From Streptomyces purpureus (GTDB lineage: Bacteria > Actinomycetota > Actinomycetes > Streptomycetales > Streptomycetaceae), in the NCBI RefSeq assembly GCF_014648195.1, contig NZ_BMQQ01000005.1, forward strand, positions 28,223-92,222: 64,000 nt of DNA. The letters are read 5' to 3'. How positions within the stretch are numbered: the first letter of the stretch is position 1; every line of letters starts with the position of its first letter. The position numbers were made by a program, and so were the translations under genes. Positions 56,711-64,000 of the stretch are shown piece by piece. The notes beneath the pieces are model-generated. The model ran no database searches. It was not told where the DNA came from and saw only the letters and a list, made by a program, of their open reading frames with translations.

Positions 56711-58365
56711 ACCGCCCACCATGCGGCGGTGTCGGCGGGCACCTCGACAGTGCCGTCGGGGCCGTCCTCGGACGCGAGGTGCGCGCTGGCCAGCAGGAGC
56801 CGGCCGGGCGCGGGCAGCCGTACGGCCTTCTCCGTGGTGTTGACCGTGCAGACGAAGCCGTCCCGGCGGAAGGCGAGCACACCCTCGGGCGCGTCCAGCC
56901 ACTCCACCGCCTCGCCCGCGCCGAGGCCCGGTATCTCGCGGCGCAGCGCGAGCGCGCCGCGGTAGAGCTCCAGGGTCGACGTGGGGTCGCCGGTCTGCGC
57001 CTCGACGCTCAGCTCGGCCCAGGTCGCGGGCTGCGGGAGCCAGCTGCCGCCGTCGCCGAAGCCGTACGAGGGGCCTTCGGCGGTCCACGGGATGGGCACC
57101 CGGCAGCCGTCGCGCAGGCCCTCCTGGCCGTTCTCCTTGAAGAAGGACGGGTCCTGGCGCACCTCGTCGGGCAGGTCGGTGACCTCGGGCAGGCCGAGCT
57201 CCTCGCCCTGGTAGATGTAGGCGGAGCCGGGCAGCGCCAGCATCAGCAGCGCGGCGGCCCGGGCACGGGCGAGGCCCTGTGCGCCGTCGCCGTACCGCGT
57301 GACATGGCGTACGACGTCGTGGTTGGAGAGCACCCAGGTGGTGGGGGCGCCGACCGGGCGCATGGCGTCCAGCGAGTCGTCGATCGCGGCGCGCAGCGCC
57401 TCGGCGTCCCAGCCGGTGCCCAGGTAGTGGAAGTTGAAGGCCTGGTGCAGCTCGTCGGGGCGCAGGTAGAGCGCGGTGCGCTCGGCGCTCGGGGTCCAGG
57501 CCTCGGCGACGCCGATGCGGTCGCCGGCGTACTCGTCGAGGACCTTGCGCCACGAGCGGTAGATCTCGTGGACGCCGTCCTGGTCGAAGAAGGGCAGGAT
57601 CTGGTTGCCGAGGAGCTTGAGCTGCTCGCTGTGGCCGAGGTCGGGCAGGCCGGCGGCCTTGACGAGGCCGTGGGCGACGTCGATCCGGAAGCCGTCGGTG
57701 CCCATGTCGAGCCAGAACCGCAGGATGGAGCGGAACTCGTCCTGGACGGCCGGGTGTTCCCAGTTGAAGTCGGGCTGCTCGGGGGCGAAGAGGTGGAGGT
57801 ACCACTCTCCCCCAGCCTCCGGCTGGGAGGTGCCCCCATTGCCGTCCGGCTCCGCGACACGCGTCCAGGCCGGGCCGCCGAAGATGGACTCCCAGTCGTT
57901 CGGGGGCTCCTCGCCGCCCTCACCCCGCCCGGGGCGGAAGTGGAAGCGTTCGCGCAGCGGGCTTCCGGGGCCTTCGCGCAGCGCCTGCTTGAACCATTCG
58001 TGCTGGTCGGAGCAGTGGTTGGGGACGAGGTCGACGATGATGCGCAGGCCCAGGGCGTGGGCTTCGCGGATGACGGCGTCCGCGTCGTGCAGGGTGCCGA
58101 ACATCGGGTCGATGGCGCGGTAGTCGGCGACGTCGTAGCCGGCGTCGGCCTGCGGGGAGGCGTAGAAGGGGCTGAGCCAGACGGCGTCGACGCCGAGCTC
58201 CTTCAGGTACGGCAGCCGGCTGCGCACGCCTTCGAGATCGCCCATGCCGTCGCCGTTGCCGTCGGCGAAGCTGCGTGGATAGACCTGGTAGATCACCGCG
58301 TCACGCCACCAGCCGGGGGTGGTCCCGGTGGTCGGATTGGTGGGGGTAGCGAGGTGCTGGGTCAT
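56707..58365 (-). CDS. GH13 alpha-glucosidase (copy 1) with inserted palindromic repeat
   Basis: A 552-residue cytoplasmic enzyme (no signal peptide), GH13 oligo-1,6/alpha-1,4-glucosidase type. Catalytic residues: DGFRIDVAHG (Asp), GVAEAWTP (Glu) and LSNHDVVRH (Asp). It hydrolyses maltose and maltodextrins imported by MalEFG. Compared with the paralogue at 61939 it has about 13 extra residues (EPDGNGGTSQPEAG, before GEWYLHLF). These are encoded by a GC-rich palindrome at 57806-57838, an in-frame repeat insertion. It follows malG by 31 bp and couples to the LacI gene. Confidence 0.94.
   Translation of the reverse strand: MTQHLATPTNPTTGTTPGWWRDAVIYQVYPRSFADGNGDGMGDLEGVRSRLPYLKELGVDAVWLSPFYASPQADAGYDVADYRAIDPMFGTLHDADAVIREAHALGLRIIVDLVPNHCSDQHEWFKQALREGPGSPLRERFHFRPGRGEGGEEPPNDWESIFGGPAWTRVAEPDGNGGTSQPEAGGEWYLHLFAPEQPDFNWEHPAVQDEFRSILRFWLDMGTDGFRIDVAHGLVKAAGLPDLGHSEQLKLLGNQILPFFDQDGVHEIYRSWRKVLDEYAGDRIGVAEAWTPSAERTALYLRPDELHQAFNFHYLGTGWDAEALRAAIDDSLDAMRPVGAPTTWVLSNHDVVRHVTRYGDGAQGLARARAAALLMLALPGSAYIYQGEELGLPEVTDLPDEVRQDPSFFKENGQEGLRDGCRVPIPWTAEGPSYGFGDGGSWLPQPATWAELSVEAQTGDPTSTLELYRGALALRREIPGLGAGEAVEWLDAPEGVLAFRRDGFVCTVNTTEKAVRLPAPGRLLLASAHLASEDGPDGTVEVPADTAAWWAV
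57806..57838. repeat. Palindromic mini-repeat inserted in frame in alpha-glucosidase
   Basis: CTCCCCCAGCCTCCGGCTGG followed by GAGGTGCCCCC is the common Streptomyces GGGGGCACC...GCTGGGGGAG repeat (usually intergenic). It lies within the coding sequence, where the paralogue lacks it, and adds about 39 bp, keeping the frame. Confidence 0.75.
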
Positions 58366-58396
58366 GTCTTCCCTGGTAGTCGTGGAGGGCGGGGCG

Positions 58397-59287
58397 TCAG
58401 GACTTGGTGGCGCCGGCGGTGAGCCCCGAGACGAGGTGGCGCTGGGCGAGTCCGAAGACGATCGCCGCGGGCACCGCGATGATCACGGCGGCGGCGGTCA
58501 GCGAACCCCAGTCGCTGGTGTACTGGTTGACGAAGGACTGCAGTCCGCCGGAGAGGGTGAGGTTCTCCTCGCCGGTCATGAAGGCGGAGGCGTAGGCGAC
58601 TTCGGCCCAGCCGGTGATGAAGCTGTAGAACGCGGTGACCGCGAGGCCGGGCCGGGCGAGCGGCAGGACCAGCCGCCAGAAGACGCCGAAGGGGTTGAGT
58701 CCGTCGACGCGGCCGGCTTCGTCGATCTCGACGGGGATGCCGTCGAAGTAGCCCTTCATCATCCACGCGCAGAACGGCACGGCGATGGTGAGGTAGGTGA
58801 TGACGAGGCCGATGGGCTGGTTGAGCAGGCCGAGGGTCGCCAGCAGGTTGTACAGCGGCACGATCAGGACGGCGACCGGGAACATCTGGGTGATGAGCAG
58901 CATCCACATCAGCGGGCGCATTCCGGGGAAGCGGAAGCGGCTGACGGCGTAGCCGGTGGTGGCCGAGATGAACACGCCGATGACGGTGGTCAGGCCGACG
59001 ACGAGCAGGGAGTTGCCCAGCCAGTCGAGGAACGCGGTCTCGCCGAGGACGTGGCTGTAGTTGCCGAGAGTGAAGTCCTTGACGAGGGAGGTGTCGAAGG
59101 CCTCGGTCTTGGGCTTGAAGGAGGTGACCACGAGCCACAGCGGCGGGAAGACCGCGATGACGGAGGCGACCAGCAGGGTCAGGTGGAGGCCGACGGAGGC
59201 GAGCGGGGAGCGCTCGCCCCGGCCCCGTACCTTCTGCCTGGCCTGCTCGGTGGAGGACTTCGAGGGCACGGAGTGCGTCGAGGACAT
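58397..59287 (-). CDS. malG: Maltodextrin ABC permease MalG
   Basis: A 296-residue inner-membrane permease with six predicted helices. The EAA loop that docks the ATPase reads EIDEAGRVDGLNPFGVFWRL. The ATG is 2 bp after the malF stop. With MalF it forms the channel for maltodextrins delivered by MalE. It belongs to the CUT1 sugar subfamily. No ATPase gene is present here. Confidence 0.93.
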   Translation of the reverse strand: MSSTHSVPSKSSTEQARQKVRGRGERSPLASVGLHLTLLVASVIAVFPPLWLVVTSFKPKTEAFDTSLVKDFTLGNYSHVLGETAFLDWLGNSLLVVGLTTVIGVFISATTGYAVSRFRFPGMRPLMWMLLITQMFPVAVLIVPLYNLLATLGLLNQPIGLVITYLTIAVPFCAWMMKGYFDGIPVEIDEAGRVDGLNPFGVFWRLVLPLARPGLAVTAFYSFITGWAEVAYASAFMTGEENLTLSGGLQSFVNQYTSDWGSLTAAAVIIAVPAAIVFGLAQRHLVSGLTAGATKS

Positions 59288-59289
59288 GG

Positions 59290-60300
59290 TCACCACACCT
59301 CTCCCTGCTTGCGGAGCGCGCGGCGGTAGACCACGGCGAAGAGCGACAGGAGCAGCAGGATCAGCACGCCCCAGGCGGCGGATCCGGCGAAGTCGCGGGG
59401 GCTGACGACGAAGGAGAGCCGGTACGCGTAGGTGACCAGGATCTCGGTGGAGTCGCCGGGGCCGCCCCGGGTGAGCAGGAAGATCACCGGGAACATGTTG
59501 AAGGTCCAGATGGAGCTGAGCAGGACCACGGTGGAGCTGACCGAGCGCAGTCCGGGCAGGGTGATGTGCCGGAAGCGCTGCCAGGCGCTCGCGCCGTCCA
59601 TCTCGGCGGCCTCGTACAGCTCGCCCGGGATGGACTGCAGGCCGCCGAGCAGGGCGACGAGCATGAAGGGGATGCCGAGCCAGACGTTGACGGCGATCAC
59701 GGAGATCTTCGCCCACATGGGGTCGTTGAGCCAGGAGATGGTGTCGAAGCCGCCGCCGGCGAGGAGCTTGTTGAAGAGTCCGCCGCGTTCGTTGAAGAGC
59801 AGCCGCCAGGTGAAGACGGAGACGAAGGCGGGCACGGCCCAGGGCAGGACGAGGGCCATGCGGTAGAAGCCGCGGCCCTTGATCTTGCGGTTGAGCATGG
59901 TGGCCAGGACGAGGCCGAGGGTGAAGGAGAGGGCGACACAGCTGACGGTCCACACGAGGGTCCAGCCGAGCCGGTCCCAGAAGACGCTGTCGGTGAGGGC
60001 GGCCGTGTAGTTGTCGAGGCCGACGTACTCGTAGGTCGCCGGGATGTGGTTGACGCCGATGGTGCGCTCGACGTTGGCCTCGTTGGCGTCCGTCAGCGAC
60101 AGGTAGACGCCGCGGGCCAGCGGGTATCCGATGATCACGCCGATGACGATCACCACCGGGGCGACCATGCTCCAGGCGTACCAGTGGGTCGACAGCGCGC
60201 GGCGCAGCCGGCCCGGGTTCTTCTCAGTGCGGCGGCCGGGGCCGCGGGCGCTCTCGGCGCCCGCGGCCTTCGCCACCGACTGGCTGGTCTCGACAGCCAT
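59290..60300 (-). CDS. malF: Maltodextrin ABC permease MalF
   Basis: A 336-residue CUT1 permease with about six helices (first at 42-65). The EAA motif is ELYEAAEMDGASAWQRFRHI, and NHIPATYEYVGLDNY is an external loop. It has an N-terminal Ala/Gly-rich cytosolic tail. It is the second gene of the malEFG unit, 37 bp after malE. Its partner is MalG, and energy probably comes from the shared MsiK. Confidence 0.93.
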   Translation of the reverse strand: MAVETSQSVAKAAGAESARGPGRRTEKNPGRLRRALSTHWYAWSMVAPVVIVIGVIIGYPLARGVYLSLTDANEANVERTIGVNHIPATYEYVGLDNYTAALTDSVFWDRLGWTLVWTVSCVALSFTLGLVLATMLNRKIKGRGFYRMALVLPWAVPAFVSVFTWRLLFNERGGLFNKLLAGGGFDTISWLNDPMWAKISVIAVNVWLGIPFMLVALLGGLQSIPGELYEAAEMDGASAWQRFRHITLPGLRSVSSTVVLLSSIWTFNMFPVIFLLTRGGPGDSTEILVTYAYRLSFVVSPRDFAGSAAWGVLILLLLSLFAVVYRRALRKQGEVW

Positions 60301-60337
60301 GTCGTCGGTCAGCCCTTCCCGTGACTTCCCTCGGTGC

Positions 60338-61615
60338 TTACTTGTAGTCCTTGAGCAGCTTGGAGTAGGCCTCTCCGCTGCTCTTGGCGGCCTGCTCGGG
60401 GCTGGCCTTGCCGGTCAGGACGTTGGCCATCTCGACCTTGAGGGGCTCGAAGAGGGCGTTGCCCTGGGGGATCCAGGGGCGCTCGACGGCCTTGTCGACG
60501 GCGGGCTTGAAGAACTTGACCATCTCGTTGCCGGCGACCGAGGGCACGGCGTACACGGAGGTACGGGTGGGCAGCAGGCTGAGCTTCTCGGTGGTCTGCT
60601 GCTGCACCTTGGCGGAGCTCATGTACTTGGCGAACTCGTAGGAGGCGTCGAGGTTCTTGGAACCGGCGTAGACGGAGAGGTTCCAGCCGCCCTGCGGGGA
60701 GGCCTGCTTGACGCTGCCGGCCGGGACGGGGGCGATGCCGAGGTTGGACTTGTCGGTGAACTGCTTGCCGGAGCGGGAGTCCTCGATGGCCCAGGGGCCG
60801 TTGAGCATCATCGCGACTTCGCCGTTCTTGAAGGCGTTCTGCATGTTGTTCCACCCGTCGGCGGCGTCGGTGATGGCCGCCTTCGAGTCGACGAGGTCCT
60901 TGATCGTGGCGAACGCCTTGGCACCGGCCGGGTCGTCGACGGTGATCTGCTTGTCCTTGGCGTTGACCATGTCGCCGCCCTCGCCGTAGAGGAAGGGCAG
61001 GAACCAGTAGGCGTCGTCGCCGCGCAGGTAGAAGCCGGTCTTGCCGGTCTTCTGCTTGATCTTGGCGGAGGCGGCCTTGAGCTCGGCGATGTTGGCGGGC
61101 GGCTTGGCGACCCCGGCGTCCTTGAGCATCTTCTTGTTGTAGAAGAGCGCCATGGTGTCGATGACCTGCGGGACCGCGTAGGTCTTGCCCTGGAACTTGG
61201 TGGAGGCGGCGGCCTGCGGGAGGTAGTCCTCGGCCTTGTCGATGGCTGCGGTGCCGTCCAGTGGGGCGAGGTATCCGAGGCTGGCGAAGTCGGCCACCCA
61301 GGCGACCTCGGTACGCATCACGTCCGGAGCGCCGGAGTTTCCGCCGGCCGCGTTCTTGAACTTGGAGTTCGCGTCGCCGAAGGGGACGTTGACGTACTTG
61401 ACGTCGACGTCGGGGTGCAGCTTCTCGAAGCCCTCGGCCAGGGCCTGGTAGGTGCCCTTCTCGGCCTCGTTCGAGGTGTCCCAGAAAGTGACGGTGCCCG
61501 AGAGCTTGCCGCCCTTCTTGGCGCTGTCGCCCTTGCCGCCGCTGTCCCCACCGCACGCTGCCGTCGTCAGGGCCAGGGCCGCGACCAGCGCGGTGGCCGC
61601 TATGCCACGCCGCAT
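60338..61615 (-). CDS. malE: Maltodextrin-binding lipoprotein MalE
   Basis: A 425-residue extracellular lipoprotein. The lipobox is LTTAAC with Cys21 lipidated. The solute-binding fold has VTFWDTSNEAEKGTY at its start and ALFYNKKMLKDAG, GPWAIEDSRSGKQFTD further on; SBP_bac_1 family. The ATG has AAGGAG upstream. It heads the operon malE-malF-malG-glucosidase-lacI. The regulatory gap with its inverted repeats lies directly upstream. High expression is expected for a binding protein. Confidence 0.94.
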   Translation of the reverse strand: MRRGIAATALVAALALTTAACGGDSGGKGDSAKKGGKLSGTVTFWDTSNEAEKGTYQALAEGFEKLHPDVDVKYVNVPFGDANSKFKNAAGGNSGAPDVMRTEVAWVADFASLGYLAPLDGTAAIDKAEDYLPQAAASTKFQGKTYAVPQVIDTMALFYNKKMLKDAGVAKPPANIAELKAASAKIKQKTGKTGFYLRGDDAYWFLPFLYGEGGDMVNAKDKQITVDDPAGAKAFATIKDLVDSKAAITDAADGWNNMQNAFKNGEVAMMLNGPWAIEDSRSGKQFTDKSNLGIAPVPAGSVKQASPQGGWNLSVYAGSKNLDASYEFAKYMSSAKVQQQTTEKLSLLPTRTSVYAVPSVAGNEMVKFFKPAVDKAVERPWIPQGNALFEPLKVEMANVLTGKASPEQAAKSSGEAYSKLLKDYK

Positions 61616-61700
61616 GTGAACTCCTTCAAATGATCCCGGACGCTCCGTCGCGGCTCCGGGTTGCCAGAAACGTAACAGGGATGCAAATGAGCCGAAAGAG

Positions 61701-61721
61701 CTTGCGGCAATTTTCTGCAAG
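61701..61721. promoter_or_regulatory. Candidate MalR operator near malE
   Basis: CTTGC (61701-61705) and GCAAG (61717-61721) form an inverted repeat with an 11-bp centre, about 86 bp upstream of the malE start. Confidence 0.65.
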
Positions 61722-61834
61722 GGCGGCGGATCGTTACATCTGCGTGTCCCTAAGGTTGCCGATGGGTCGCTTGACAGACATGGGAAAGTCGGTGCGAGCT
61801 GGGGCGGGGCGGGGTTGCGGCCGCCGCGGGACCT

Positions 61835-61861
61835 CTGCAAGCCTTTCGTAAGCACTTGCAG
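61835..61861. promoter_or_regulatory. Candidate MalR operator near glucosidase copy 2
   Basis: CTGCAAG (61835-61841) and CTTGCAG (61855-61861) are perfect inverted arms with a 13-bp spacer, 77 bp before the second glucosidase start. The motif matches the sites near malE and the amylase gene. Confidence 0.7.
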
Positions 61862-61938
61862 GACCGTTTCAAGGCCGCCTGTCCTCTCGTTACCAGTGCG
61901 GCCCCCACCGCCACGGACCACGCGAGAGGGACACCCCC

Positions 61939-63579
<1,641 letters not shown>

Positions 63580-63604
63580 CGCGCGACCGGTACAGTCCCA
63601 TCCC

Positions 63605-64000
63605 ATGACCGCGCGGCTCTCCGACATCGCAGCCCAGGCGGGGGTCAGTGAGGCCACAGTCAGCCGCGTTCTCAACGGCAAGCCGGGCGTGGCCACCGCC
63701 ACCCGCGAGTCCGTGCTCGCCGCGCTCGACGTCCTCGGCTACGAACGGCCCGTACGGCTGCGCCAGCGCAGTGCGGGCCTGGTCGGGCTGATAACGCCGG
63801 AGCTGGACAACCCCATCTTTCCCGCCCTGGCGCAGGTCATCGGCCAGGCCCTGACCCGCCAGGGATACACCCCGGTCCTGGCCACCCAGACGCCCGGCGG
63901 CTCCACCGAGGACGAGCTGACCGAGATGCTGGTGGACCGGGGGGGTCTCCGGGATCATCTTCGTCTCCGGCCTGCACGCGGACACCACCGCCGACACCCA
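63605..64000 (+). pseudogene. LacI-family regulator (copy 2), cut by window end, apparent +1 frameshift
   Basis: The first 110 or so codons encode a LacI HTH very like copy 1 (LSDIAAQAGVSEATVSRVLNG, then ERPVRLRQRSAGLVGL). At the G7 run 63939-63945 the reading frame shifts. Removing one G restores the expected GVSGIIFVSGLHADTTADT (compare GVTGIVFLSGLHADTSADP in copy 1). It may be a sequencing error or a genuine disruption. The remaining part lies outside the window. Confidence 0.75.

Larger units (their letters stand above)
61616..61938. other. Divergent regulatory region between malE and glucosidase copy 2
   Basis: About 323 bp without a gene. It contains two MalR-like inverted repeats, at 61701-61721 and 61835-61861 (listed separately), and must carry both promoters. 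Confidence 0.75.

Overview
This is a chromosomal window from a Streptomyces-type actinomycete. The DNA has very high GC with G/C-biased third positions, GTG and TTG starts are common, and intergenic gaps are short. It carries lipB-lipA, a type I glutamine synthetase (glnA) and a eukaryotic-like type II glutamine synthetase (glnII), both preceded by GlnR-type boxes, and a secreted starch-degradation plus malEFG locus. This order resembles the lipB-lipA / glnA / glnII / malEFG segment of S. coelicolor from memory. I saw no rRNA, tRNA, complete IS element, phage or CRISPR array.

Layout. 0.1-10.8 kb is core metabolism: a TIGR01777 epimerase, an FAD amine-oxidase-like protein, an HTH/TPR regulator, lipB, lipA, a small conserved protein, a DUF4191 membrane protein, an RDD membrane protein, glnA, and an ArsC/Spx-like protein. 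10.8-19.1 kb is more variable: a divergent hydrolase/MarR pair with a perfect palindromic operator, an unknown protein, a MocR-type regulator, a DPBB-like secreted protein, and a two-gene vWA-like/ARPP-like cassette. That cassette is preceded by three tandem operator-like repeats, and its second gene is broken by a G-run frameshift. 19.2-20.2 kb is glnII. 20.3-30.5 kb is accessory: a 2110-residue secreted RHS/YD-repeat protein with an atypical lower-GC C-terminal tip, a small membrane protein directly downstream that is a candidate immunity protein, and a divergent secreted DNRLRE/FG-GAP protein.

30.6-48.3 kb holds a dolichol-phosphate-mannose-synthase-like GT2, a polytopic membrane protein, a possible uORF plus an orphan winged-helix protein, a His/Met-rich membrane protein with a PepSY-TM protein, an epimerase, a two-component system, a DUF1996 secreted protein with a Gln-rich minisatellite, a lipoprotein, a tyrosine phosphatase, a membrane protein with a degenerate sigma-factor-like N-terminus, a diiron-like protein with a ferredoxin reductase, a divergent TetR pair, a tautomerase and a GNAT.

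48.4-64.0 kb is a complete alpha-glucan locus. A secreted amylopullulanase and a CBM20 alpha-amylase cut starch. MalE (lipoprotein), MalF and MalG import maltodextrins; no ATPase is encoded here, and in streptomycetes the shared MsiK normally serves. Cytoplasmic GH13 alpha-glucosidases finish the job and LacI-type MalR-like repressors control it. The glucosidase + LacI pair occurs twice, as mirror-image copies on either side of malEFG. The second LacI has an apparent +1 G-run frameshift and runs off the window.

Many genes have a TANNNT-like hexamer 6-8 nt before the start codon, as expected for leaderless mRNAs. All family assignments are from reading the sequences; no database search was run.
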